Origin: Trileptium ribeirensis
Lineage: Eukaryota; Nematoda; Enoplea; Enoplida; Thoracostomopsidae
Direction: 5' to 3'
Assembly: GCA_030248225.1 (NCBI GenBank)
Contig: JASANE010028745.1
Coordinates: 1-64,000 of the forward strand
DNA length: 64,000 bases
Shown: positions 8,806 through 17,820 of the stretch, one piece after another
Layout of the letters: each line of letters begins with the position of its first letter
How positions within the stretch are numbered: position 1 is the stretch's first letter
Program-made: the position numbers and the translations under genes
Notes under the pieces: generated by a model
What the model saw: the letters and a program-made list of their open reading frames with translations, nothing else
Database searches by the model: none
Told to the model about the DNA's origin: nothing

Positions 8806-11646
8806 ATGTCTGTACCAGCGAGCGCAAATAGGACGCCGACTAGCGGCACGTCAGGAATAAATAGCATAGGAAGTGGCACAGCCACTACGGCTGGTAGTAC
8901 AAATGGACCAGGTCCCACCGTAAACGGGGACCCATTAGTAGCAATCCTACAGCAGCTAACGCAAAGGGCAACCACTGTGACGCCTATAATACAAGTAGGG
9001 GACATTCCGCCGTTTTCAGGAGCTGACGGACAGGACTTCGAGGCCTGGTTAGCCACCTATGACAATCTAACGGACGCGAATGGATGGACACTAGATCAGA
9101 AACTCATTTGCTTCCCGACTGTATTAAAAGGTGAGGCACTTAAAATTTACGAAAGCTTCCCGGACTGCCAGAAACAAACGTATGAAGCCCTTTGCTACAA
9201 CATGGGTTTCATGTACTCTTCCTCGCAGCGAGATGAGGACGCCTTAATCACGTTACGCATGCGCATACAGGGAGAACGAGAATCAGTCGCTATGTACGGA
9301 CTAGACCTCCAAAACTTAGTGGACAAAGCGTTCCCGGAGGTCGAAGGCGAACAACGTGACGCGTTACTACAAAAATTCCTGCGACAAGGACTGAGAAAAG
9401 AATTAAAATCTGGCGTAATAGGGAAGACTTACCCGTCTTTCAAGCACATGATGGACAAGCTTAAGTATAAGGAGGACGCCATTATAGCGTCCCAAAAGGA
9501 AGTTATCGGAGTACCGGTTCGCAAAAGCAGCCGGTCCAAGACAGTAAACTGCATATCACAAGGCGCTGAAAACACGCAACTAGTGGATCAGATCCGTGAG
9601 GCATTAGATGAAAATAAGCGCACCACAGCCGGCAGCGATGCTACCATCGCTCGGCTTATTGATCTGCTAGATAAGCGCACGGAACAACACCAGCTAAATG
9701 CAATGATGCAGAATAACGGAGCACCGCAGATAGGCGCAAGTGCAGTACCACCACCAGCACCAGTCGGAAACCAGTGTTTTCGATGTGGCTATATAGGGCA
9801 TTTCGCTAGAGAATGTCCGTACTTCCGAATGGATGTGTACGATCCATTGCAAAATGAATACACACGTTTAGCCACGCGAGCAGCGCCTAATTATACGTAC
9901 AATGCACCGCCACCGCCCGCTATTGAATATGCTAGGCCACCACCGCAGTACAACAATCGCCCTCGCTATCGGGTAGTTGAACCTAGAGGTGGCGGACGAT
10001 ACTCGCGACGTGATGAGTGGAACAACATGGCTAATCAGCGGGGATACACTGGCTATGGGCAGCAAGGATACTATCGCCCAGAGCCTGCAACCTACAACAC
10101 GTATGGAAATGGCGGTCAGACCGAATATTATAATAGATCTCGCGGACGTAGCGCCAATGGGTACAACCAGCGAAATAATGGATATAACCCAACATACGAG
10201 CGACGCTATGCTGCACCACCCCAACCATTGTCGGCAGAAGCCGCTCCGTTTCGGCCGCGAACACCTAGCAATGGTTGGAATAATACAAATCAATTAGGAG
10301 CAGTGCCTCGCAATAGACCCGCGCAGGCACCAATACATAATAACGAACGAGTTGATCGCCGTAGCGCCGGCGTAATGTCAGTGACCAAAGCAGTAGATCC
10401 TGAGCTAGCACACCGCCTAGATGTCATGCGACATGAAATGTCCACGCTGGAAGAACGCGCAGGAGCTGGTTTAGGCACCCGTTCGGCACAAGTTAACATG
10501 CTGGTCACTGAAGATGAAGCAATGCATGAACACAATGACACAAATTTTGAAATTGAGCCAGAATACCTAGACGACGTTGAAGTAGAGCCAGGCTTGTACC
10601 AGGCAAACTCACTGCAAACAGATAGGGACACACCACGCGAATGGTCACAAGCGACCGGGTCGCGGAGTGGCAACGAAGCAAATCAAACACATGAAGAAGA
10701 ACCACTTGAATATGGAGAATACAGATACGGTAAAACACAAAGCAATACTGAACCCACACGGCGCTCGGCTTTGTTGTCTCCAACCCCTGGCGCGCAGGGT
10801 GTGACCCGAGACTCTGTGAATACTGGTTGGCCAACCAACTTATTTGTATATCCCGATAGGAAGTCAGCGCGAGGAGATGAAGAGTACCGAGATACCGAGC
10901 AGAGGAGTGAGAGGGGAGGAGGAACCGAGAACCTAATGGAACTAATGGAACCTAATGATCCTGATGTGCCGAGTGAGAAATATGGGAGGTGGCCGTTCGG
11001 ACTTCGGGGGCCGATTAATAGGGCATCCGTGTCAAGCAATGACCCAAACGCTGGCACGTGTAACCCATCTCAGGCGGCTGCACATCGGATGGAACCTAAG
11101 AACCTAATGGATGGAGAACCTAATGGAATGGAACCTAGAGAGACGCCGTTCGGACTTCGGGGGCCGATTAATAGGGGTCGCGTGTCTGGTAATCGCTCTA
11201 ACGCCGGCACGGCACAACCTGGTGACGCGAATTTTCATAGGCTTATTCAAAATTGTGTGTGTCTAGCGGAACTAGAAGAACCTGCGGAGGAGCTTGCGAA
11301 CCTAATGGAACCTAGTGGACTAGCGGATACCGAGAACCTAATGGAACTTAACCTAATGGAACCTAGCGGATGGAATGGATTACCGAGGAACCGAGAACCT
11401 AAAGGACTAAATGAACCGAAGGATCTAGCGGATGCATCCAACTTAACCAAACTGACTTCCACCAATTTAGGGCGGCCGTGTGAGGCCCCTGTAGCTTTTC
11501 AACCGACCGGGGAAGACTGCTCGTGGACACTGGTCAGGTGCGATGGAGACCTTCGGAACACGGGTCAGTCCGATTGTCCTAACTCCGTTCAAAATTCGAA
11601 AGCGTATGTGTACCCTAGTATCTTTAGAGGCCGGGGAAGACCGTAG
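8806..11646 (+). CDS. gag: Gag polyprotein of giant Ty3/Gypsy-type element
   Basis: A 946-residue open frame encodes the structural protein that builds the particle and binds genomic RNA. Residues about 60-230 look like a Ty3/Gypsy capsid (IPPFSGADGQDFEAWL, later FLRQGLRKELK). A CCHC zinc knuckle, C-F-R-C-G-x4-H-x4-C, begins at residue 324. Residues about 390-480 are rich in Tyr, Gly, Arg and Asn, like RNA-binding low-complexity domains. The tail (about 700-890) holds degenerate repeats around NLMEL/NLMEP and two copies of GLRGPINR. At over 900 residues it is much longer than ordinary Gypsy Gag. It ends inside a tandem duplication that overlaps the next frame. The frame is intact. Confidence 0.85.
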   Translation: MSVPASANRTPTSGTSGINSIGSGTATTAGSTNGPGPTVNGDPLVAILQQLTQRATTVTPIIQVGDIPPFSGADGQDFEAWLATYDNLTDANGWTLDQKLICFPTVLKGEALKIYESFPDCQKQTYEALCYNMGFMYSSSQRDEDALITLRMRIQGERESVAMYGLDLQNLVDKAFPEVEGEQRDALLQKFLRQGLRKELKSGVIGKTYPSFKHMMDKLKYKEDAIIASQKEVIGVPVRKSSRSKTVNCISQGAENTQLVDQIREALDENKRTTAGSDATIARLIDLLDKRTEQHQLNAMMQNNGAPQIGASAVPPPAPVGNQCFRCGYIGHFARECPYFRMDVYDPLQNEYTRLATRAAPNYTYNAPPPPAIEYARPPPQYNNRPRYRVVEPRGGGRYSRRDEWNNMANQRGYTGYGQQGYYRPEPATYNTYGNGGQTEYYNRSRGRSANGYNQRNNGYNPTYERRYAAPPQPLSAEAAPFRPRTPSNGWNNTNQLGAVPRNRPAQAPIHNNERVDRRSAGVMSVTKAVDPELAHRLDVMRHEMSTLEERAGAGLGTRSAQVNMLVTEDEAMHEHNDTNFEIEPEYLDDVEVEPGLYQANSLQTDRDTPREWSQATGSRSGNEANQTHEEEPLEYGEYRYGKTQSNTEPTRRSALLSPTPGAQGVTRDSVNTGWPTNLFVYPDRKSARGDEEYRDTEQRSERGGGTENLMELMEPNDPDVPSEKYGRWPFGLRGPINRASVSSNDPNAGTCNPSQAAAHRMEPKNLMDGEPNGMEPRETPFGLRGPINRGRVSGNRSNAGTAQPGDANFHRLIQNCVCLAELEEPAEELANLMEPSGLADTENLMELNLMEPSGWNGLPRNREPKGLNEPKDLADASNLTKLTSTNLGRPCEAPVAFQPTGEDCSWTLVRCDGDLRNTGQSDCPNSVQNSKAYVYPSIFRGRGRP
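10920..11440 (+). repeat. Degenerate coding repeats in the Gag tail
   Basis: Multiple copies of gaacctaatgga-type units encode N-L-M-E-P/L. A longer unit encoding FGLRGPINR is repeated at about 10996 and 11149. Confidence 0.6.
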
Positions 11647-11750
11647 AGGACACTGGCCAGGAGAAGGGAGGCGTCGGGAAGTGAGCTGTCCTGATTGCCC
11701 TAGCTCCGTTCAAAATTATAATTTATGTGTAGGACCAAATTCGAACAGGG
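11507..11750 (+). repeat. About 121-124-bp tandem duplication at the Gag/Env-Pol junction
   Basis: ccggggaagac recurs at 11507 and 11631, and ctccgttcaaaatt at 11583 and 11704. The offset is 1 modulo 3. The protein of unit 1 in the gag frame (DCPNSVQN) resembles that of unit 2 in the next frame (DCPSSVQN). The duplication alone can therefore explain why the reading frame changes here. Confidence 0.7.
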
Positions 11751-14700
11751 TTCGGTCCCTAAGTGTAGGAGCCGTAGGATCCGACCAGGTCGGGAGCCGC
11801 GGCTATTGTGTGTCGTTGTATAGTAGCTCCAACCGGCAGGTGAAAATGTGTGCGGCCGACTGCGACCGGGTCGGAGCCGGTATGTTTGAATCGTGTGTAG
11901 AACCGGGAGAAGAAACTGTGCAACATGTGAGCGAAACGGGTTTAGGGTTACACGGAGACAATGCCGAGCCGAGTGCCGACAATATCACAAGCATAGAGAA
12001 TCATGATGATCGAGCTAACATTTGTGCAATTGTGAAACCTAGTGATGAGAAAGTGGAACTTAGTAACCTAAAGGAGAATAATGTAGCCAAGGAGGAACCA
12101 ATAGTAACCAGTAAAAGCTCGAGAGTTGTGATAATAACGCCCATAGTACATGACAGGACCGAGAAAGCAAACATAATGGCAACCCAGCAACAGGAAAACA
12201 GAACGGAGATTGTCACATGTCAGCTAAGTACAGAAGCAGCCTGCGAATTAGGAATCAACCCAACCGGATTGCCGGTTGGCTTAACGAAAGTAATTGAACA
12301 AGCACTGAAATTGCCCGCATCGTTGGGGAGTGTACCGACACTTGGCCAGGTCGGTATGGGCCCTGCAATTAACCACACGGACACACATTTGATGTGCACG
12401 TCGGATCAAGGGGATGCACGATTATGTAGGCAACAGATATTGGATATTATATTGAACAAATTGCACGCATTAGATAACACCAGTGAAATAGTAGAGCCTT
12501 TGATCTTACAGGGACTACCTAACGCGGAGCGAATTACGTTGCTGGGGTCGGATTCAGAATTCGTGCCCACAGTTAAACCGGAATGTCATGAAACATTTCC
12601 TCATTACATTCTCGCACTGCCTAAATTACGTTTTGGAGAAGAACGAGCACCAATAAGAACGCTATTTTATCGGAGGGTCATAGCTGTGTCGGAGCGGATA
12701 TGCCATGCCCACCAGTTGCTCAGAGCTCGGGTAGCTGGAACGGCCCGAATCGACCGACGGCGGGACGCTGCCGTTTTGTCAGGGCTGTTGGGGTTCGCAT
12801 CTCCGTTCCTACACACTATGCCGGGGATACACGTTAGCAGTAGCATGTTGAAACACCTGGAGGGACTCTTGGAGATCGTTGCCCGGGTCATTAATTCAAT
12901 GAGCATCACGCAAGCAATCACTGAGGTATACCGATCCCAAATCCCTATTCTACAGACATGCATCATGTGCGAGGAAAGACACAATATAAACTTCATGCCT
13001 GGAGAGGAGTGTGCGTTCACCACCTACCATGGCGAATGGGACTACACTGGGAATCTGTCCGCCGATTATGGAACTATTAGGAGAGATGGGTTAGTATCCA
13101 TTCGCCCAAGCCGCACACAGGGATTGCACACAGCCTATGAACTCATAGCGTATAGGGAAGCCAACTTGAAGTTTTTAGAAACCATAGTAGGTGCACCATA
13201 CTTGTTGGATAACCTAGTCACGGAATTCGACGAAACCGGACCCAAAGTTCCGGTGCTGTCAATACAACACATCGTATACGCTATAATGGCTAACGCGCTT
13301 TTCAGGGTAGTGAGTAGCAGACCAAAGCGCGAAGAACTATTGTATTTACGACTATTGTGGTTACGTAAGCCCGCTCAAAATATTTGGCAAAGTGACCCAA
13401 TGGACGACATGGACCTAGTTCCAACCCCGGATAATGACGCTGACATAACATTCATTGACGAAGAGGAACTTGAAAGTGAGTTGAGTGCAGCACTCAGTGA
13501 CGCTGGCCCAGACGACTTCGACATGCCCGCGACTGAATCACTCGACTTCGACGACCTCATCTCTGAGTTAAGTTTCTCCGTGGACAATGAGACTGTCAGG
13601 CATGAACACGACACTACCGTTGATAGAGGAAACCAGACATCACCGACCGGGTCGGTACGGTCTTCTTCCAACGGATTAGGACAGAGAGTAAAAGCTGCAG
13701 TCGGATTGCTGAACCAAGGAACCAAAATACTGGGGTTACTAATAACTTTGCTAATTCTCCACAATTTAGGGCAAACCCGCGCTATTGCTACGCCATTCTC
13801 AGACCAAGTAGCACGCTTAGGAGCCATGGTAAATCAACAGGTGGGCACGCTGATCGAGCCACAAGGCTTAGTGATTACTGCTTCGCAATCCACCTTCCTG
13901 CCAATAATATTACGGTTATCCTTGGATGGATTACAACCTAGTAGGCAAGCAACTGGTATGGCATGGTGTGTATACACTCCTCGGGGTAAGCCATGTTTGG
14001 GGAATTGTTGTCCCAACCCAAATTGTACTACCATGCCGGATTTACAACAAAAAGTACAAGAATTAGAAAGAGAATTAAGGAGCACCTATCAGGGTGTATT
14101 AGACACTAGTTACTACATGGCATTAATGCGCGAATATTGCGAGGCGAATGCCCACCTTTGTGAGCAACCAAAGGTCCGAAAGAAACGCTTTCTCGCAGCG
14201 CTAGCAGGAGCCGCAGGTGTAGTAACAGGTTTTCTAGGTGTAGGTGTAGCGTTCACTAATGCGGTACATCTTAAGGATCTTAATAAGCAGGTACTCGCGC
14301 TCTCTAAGGAAATGAGAAACACCTATAATGTCGCCTATGGTAACTCGCGAGCGATAATGAAATTAACACACGCTAACGAGGAACTGTACTCATTTCTACA
14401 TCATGAAATGCAAGAGGTAGTTACCATGATTGATCAGGTACGGTGTCAAGAGCAACGCTACGTTACAGAGGTCCACCGCGAGCTAGTTAACCATATGTTT
14501 CGCACCAGCCTTAGGTCCTCGGTTGACGCCGTCATGGAAGCCATGATGAGCGGTCAACTATCACCGAAAGTAGTGGACGCATCCACGCTCAAGAACTTAT
14601 TCCAAAAGAACTCGCAGATAGCGCAGACAATCCTAATACGTGAACCAGCGCTGGCTTACCAATTTGGGCAAATATACCCAGTACATATCGATCTAGGGTC

Positions 14701-15388
14701 ATTTAAATTTGCCTTTATATTGCGAGTTCCCTTAGTCACGTCGGATGATGTCCGACCCTACTTTCGAATTTACAACGTTGGCTGGAACGTTCCAGAGCGC
14801 AGCGCCCACATGAAATTACCATTGCCTGACTACGCTACACGGATTGAACGAGCACGGTACGAAGTACTTAAACTACATGCATGTAACACGCGACCAGGTA
14901 TTGCGTTCTGCGAAATACACGCATTGGCAACGGACCATACATCGCGTTGTTTGGACTGGATCATCATGGGCGAGGACGCTCCTGATGAAGCTCGTCAACT
15001 CTGCAAGAACAGTGCATTGGTCGGGCCAATGGCTAATCACACCGATGTTTACACCACGGCACAAGGAGTCTTAATCCGAACTGCTGAACGCAAGGCCGTC
15101 GTCTCCAAGAAGAAACATCTTAGTCACGTTACCCGAGGAGAGACGATTGACATTGCAGACAACGGAGTTTTGTGGCTGTCGCACAGTAACTACACCCAGC
15201 TCGTGGTCGGACCACTTATGCTGGCTAGCACACTAGACGCGCAGGAAGTCACGGTTCACATTGGACCCAACATCACCGTCCACGACTTTCCGGAAATACC
15301 GCTCAAACCGATTGCTTGGAGCTCATTGGAACACGCCAAAGCAACGAACTTACAAGTGCAGCAAATCGCAGACGAGCAATTGAAATAG
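11543..15388 (+). CDS. env: Envelope-like fusion glycoprotein with long unknown N-terminal region
   Basis: A 1281-residue frame overlaps the end of gag by about 100 bases. Residues 1-720 match nothing I recognise; about 620-690 are strongly acidic. A hydrophobic run at about 725-745 followed by small residues looks like an internal signal peptide. A Cys-rich segment (CLGNCC at about 815) follows. R-K-K-R at 879-882 is a furin-type site directly before an Ala/Gly/Val-rich fusion peptide starting at F883. A coiled-coil region and a LSPKVVD...FILRVPLV segment resemble Baculo_F/errantivirus envelopes. It should mediate membrane fusion. The frame stops at TAG just before the membrane anchor, which continues in the same frame downstream. 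Position between gag and protease is exceptional. Confidence 0.7.
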   Translation: METFGTRVSPIVLTPFKIRKRMCTLVSLEAGEDRRGHWPGEGRRREVSCPDCPSSVQNYNLCVGPNSNRVRSLSVGAVGSDQVGSRGYCVSLYSSSNRQVKMCAADCDRVGAGMFESCVEPGEETVQHVSETGLGLHGDNAEPSADNITSIENHDDRANICAIVKPSDEKVELSNLKENNVAKEEPIVTSKSSRVVIITPIVHDRTEKANIMATQQQENRTEIVTCQLSTEAACELGINPTGLPVGLTKVIEQALKLPASLGSVPTLGQVGMGPAINHTDTHLMCTSDQGDARLCRQQILDIILNKLHALDNTSEIVEPLILQGLPNAERITLLGSDSEFVPTVKPECHETFPHYILALPKLRFGEERAPIRTLFYRRVIAVSERICHAHQLLRARVAGTARIDRRRDAAVLSGLLGFASPFLHTMPGIHVSSSMLKHLEGLLEIVARVINSMSITQAITEVYRSQIPILQTCIMCEERHNINFMPGEECAFTTYHGEWDYTGNLSADYGTIRRDGLVSIRPSRTQGLHTAYELIAYREANLKFLETIVGAPYLLDNLVTEFDETGPKVPVLSIQHIVYAIMANALFRVVSSRPKREELLYLRLLWLRKPAQNIWQSDPMDDMDLVPTPDNDADITFIDEEELESELSAALSDAGPDDFDMPATESLDFDDLISELSFSVDNETVRHEHDTTVDRGNQTSPTGSVRSSSNGLGQRVKAAVGLLNQGTKILGLLITLLILHNLGQTRAIATPFSDQVARLGAMVNQQVGTLIEPQGLVITASQSTFLPIILRLSLDGLQPSRQATGMAWCVYTPRGKPCLGNCCPNPNCTTMPDLQQKVQELERELRSTYQGVLDTSYYMALMREYCEANAHLCEQPKVRKKRFLAALAGAAGVVTGFLGVGVAFTNAVHLKDLNKQVLALSKEMRNTYNVAYGNSRAIMKLTHANEELYSFLHHEMQEVVTMIDQVRCQEQRYVTEVHRELVNHMFRTSLRSSVDAVMEAMMSGQLSPKVVDASTLKNLFQKNSQIAQTILIREPALAYQFGQIYPVHIDLGSFKFAFILRVPLVTSDDVRPYFRIYNVGWNVPERSAHMKLPLPDYATRIERARYEVLKLHACNTRPGIAFCEIHALATDHTSRCLDWIIMGEDAPDEARQLCKNSALVGPMANHTDVYTTAQGVLIRTAERKAVVSKKKHLSHVTRGETIDIADNGVLWLSHSNYTQLVVGPLMLASTLDAQEVTVHIGPNITVHDFPEIPLKPIAWSSLEHAKATNLQVQQIADEQLK

Positions 15389-16663
15389 GTCATCGACTTC
15401 CCATACATCACTACAACTAGAGTAGCACCCTACCTATGGATGCTCATCGTGCTAGCAATTGGTGGCGTAGGGGCAATAGTTTACTTCAAGAAGAAAGCTG
15501 GTTTCTGCCCTAAGTGCATAAAAGGGCGTCTACAGCGTTGGTGGCAACAACGACCATGCGCTCGGGCGGAACTAAGACAACCCGAGTTGCATGTTAAAAC
15601 GGACAATGAATATGGCATTACAACCACGCCTCGACCAACGGTTTCAGCCCCAGCTGCTTCTGCCGAGCATCTCGAATTACGAACCGTGAGTCCTCACCGC
15701 TCCGCTCGAATAAATGCTACTACCGAGGACGAAAGCGTTGTCCTGGTAGAGCCCACGGAACTATTCGCTGTATCTGACCGATCTCAGCGCAGGGGACATC
15801 GCACAGTAGCCTACCACCGACAGGTCAACGCAATACATCATATGGACGCACCCCTACTCATCAATGCTTTCGTATACCGCACTCCGGTACTGACATTAAT
15901 AGATACCGGGGCGGACGTTTCTATAGTATCACAATACCTGGTTAGCAAGCTAGGCCTCCAGCCGCAACCTGACGATTCTACTCGAATAGTATCCGCCACC
16001 AAACAGGAATTAGCACTAGACGGTAGCATAAGTGTTCCTTTGTCGATTGGATCCATAAAGGTACAAACAGAATTCTTTGTCACTAAAACTGCACCTTATC
16101 ACTGCATTATAGGAACAAATTTTATGTCTCAATTGCCAAAATGCATCATAAATTTCAAAGAGCGTTGCTTAGAAATAGCAGTAGATGAGGAAGAGGCTAG
16201 AATACCTTTTGCAGGATTAGAACGGTATGACCCGCCATTAATCGCAGTAATGTGTAGAAAACTCACTACTATAGAACCAAACACTGAAACATTTATTAAT
16301 GCGATCCCCGAAATAGCTGAAACAGGAGTAGGACCGGCACTATTTGTGCCTGCACCAGAAATGGTAGACATCGCAATGGCTCACGCATTAGTACTAAGGA
16401 GCCAAAGAACAATACCAATTGCAGTAATCAATTTCGGAAACACACCGGTCACTATTTATGCCGGACAAACAATAGGTCACATGGAGGTAATGATGAACCC
16501 CAACGTGCAGTTCCTGAAAGACACAAACAAAAATTTGATTCGATATGAGGAGCACAAACCGGCGAAGCAATTAAATAACATCACCACACACCCTGAAAGA
16601 ATTATTCAACATATCGAAGCAGGAAAAGGTCGATTGACCATGAAAGAGCTCAAACGATCTTGA
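15389..16663 (+). CDS. pro: Env membrane anchor and tail fused to aspartic protease (start of Pol)
   Basis: This is the same reading frame as the preceding Env frame, separated only by the TAG at 15386-15388; the first ATG is at 15440. It begins with a strong transmembrane segment (YLWMLIVLAIGGVGAIVYF) and a KKK stop-transfer. A basic, Cys-containing tail of about 120 residues follows, then a retropepsin domain with LIDTGADVSIVS at about 15898 and IIGTNFM near 16110. So the envelope's cytoplasmic tail leads straight into the protease. Retropepsins cut polyproteins as dimers. The frame ends at TGA 16661-16663 and RT continues in another frame, most simply a small indel in this copy. Confidence 0.75.
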   Translation, partial: VIDFPYITTTRVAPYLWMLIVLAIGGVGAIVYFKKKAGFCPKCIKGRLQRWWQQRPCARAELRQPELHVKTDNEYGITTTPRPTVSAPAASAEHLELRTVSPHRSARINATTEDESVVLVEPTELFAVSDRSQRRGHRTVAYHRQVNAIHHMDAPLLINAFVYRTPVLTLIDTGADVSIVSQYLVSKLGLQPQPDDSTRIVSATKQELALDGSISVPLSIGSIKVQTEFFVTKTAPYHCIIGTNFMSQLPKCIINFKERCLEIAVDEEEARIPFAGLERYDPPLIAVMCRKLTTIEPNTETFINAIPEIAETGVGPALFVPAPEMVDIAMAHALVLRSQRTIPIAVINFGNTPVTIYAGQTIGHMEVMMNPNVQFLKDTNKNLIRYEEHKPAKQLNNITTHPERIIQHIEAGKGRLTMKELKRS

Positions 16664-17820
16664 GCAAGATAGATTTCGATAAGACTTTATTGTCCCCATT
16701 TGAGTTAAAACAATTGAAAACTGCGATCGCTGAGAATGCAGACGTCTTCAGCACGCACGATTTTGACCTAGGGCGCTACACTGAACATAGGCACCGCATA
16801 GAGACCGGAGATGCTAAGCCGATTAAGCAAGCACCGTATCGACTAGCACATTCCTTACGCGAACCGCTTAGAGAGGAACTAAATAGTATGCTAGATGCGG
16901 GACTAATTTCACCATCAAGCTCACCTTGGGGATCACCAATAGTGTATGTAACCAAGAGTGATGGCTCACTCCGGCTCTGTGTGGACTTTCGGAAGGTAAA
17001 CACAGTAGCAGAACAGGATGCATATCCATTGCCTAGGATAGACGACATTTTAGGATGCCTCCGAAACACTAAACTAATGTCTAGCTTAGATTTAAATAAG
17101 GGCTTCTGGCAGCTAGAACTTGACCCAGAAACAAAGGATAAGACATCTTTCGTAACAGTTCATGGACAATACGAGTACAATGTCCTACCGTTTGGACTGA
17201 ATTCATCCCCAGGAGCTTTTCAACGTTGCATGTCCATGATTTTAAAGGGGCTAGAGTGGGAAAAATGCTTGATTTACATAGATGACATACTGGTATTTTC
17301 ACCAACGTTTGAAGATCACCTAGCAGACCTAATTAGGGTGTTCGATCGTTTTCGCAGGGCAAACTTAAAACTAAAACCATCAAAATGCCACTTTGGCCGA
17401 GGCAGTTTAAAGTATTTAGGACACATAATTAGTACAGAAGGTGTCAAGCCTGACCCAGAAAAGGCAATAGCAATTGAGGAATTCAAACGTCCAGAGACGT
17501 TGAAGCAGCTCCAAAGTTTCTTAGGACTAGTGGGGTATTACCACAAATTTATACCAAACTACTCAGACATATGCGAACCACTCAATGAATTAAAACGCAA
17601 GGATGCAGTATTTAAGTGGACTCCTAAGTGCGAGGACGCCTTTAAGAAGTTAAAACAGGCACTACTAGATGAACCCGTGCTAGTGCACCCCGATTTTACA
17701 CAGCCGTTTATTTTACAGACGGACGCTTCAGGATACGCAATGGGCGCAGTGCTCTCGCAGAAAACTAATCAAGGCCTCAAACCCATTGCATACGCAAGCA
17801 AAGCTCGCAATCGAAGCTGA
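16660..17820 (+). CDS. pol: Reverse transcriptase and start of RNase H
   Basis: A 386-residue frame overlaps the protease frame by four bases; the TTG start is only the frame limit, not a likely real start. It holds the Ty3/Gypsy RT core: HRIETGDAKPIKQAPYR, WGSPIVYV, LSSLDLNKGFWQLELD, FGLNSSPGAFQR and the catalytic YIDDILVF near residue 205. The connection and RNase H start (LQTDASGYAMGAVLSQ) follow. It copies the RNA genome to DNA and degrades the RNA strand. The frame breaks in RNase H right after AYASKA; compared with family members roughly a dozen residues plus a frame change are missing there, so this copy should be inactive. Confidence 0.9.
   Translation: MSKIDFDKTLLSPFELKQLKTAIAENADVFSTHDFDLGRYTEHRHRIETGDAKPIKQAPYRLAHSLREPLREELNSMLDAGLISPSSSPWGSPIVYVTKSDGSLRLCVDFRKVNTVAEQDAYPLPRIDDILGCLRNTKLMSSLDLNKGFWQLELDPETKDKTSFVTVHGQYEYNVLPFGLNSSPGAFQRCMSMILKGLEWEKCLIYIDDILVFSPTFEDHLADLIRVFDRFRRANLKLKPSKCHFGRGSLKYLGHIISTEGVKPDPEKAIAIEEFKRPETLKQLQSFLGLVGYYHKFIPNYSDICEPLNELKRKDAVFKWTPKCEDAFKKLKQALLDEPVLVHPDFTQPFILQTDASGYAMGAVLSQKTNQGLKPIAYASKARNRS

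Noticed and set aside
9868..10834. Minus-strand open frames over gag and env
   Set aside because: Shadow frames of the real coding strand; hydrophobic composition reflects the antisense of polar codons.
16655..16670. Programmed frameshift between protease and RT
   Set aside because: No slippery sequence is visible, and several similar breaks occur along pol, so a mutation is more likely.
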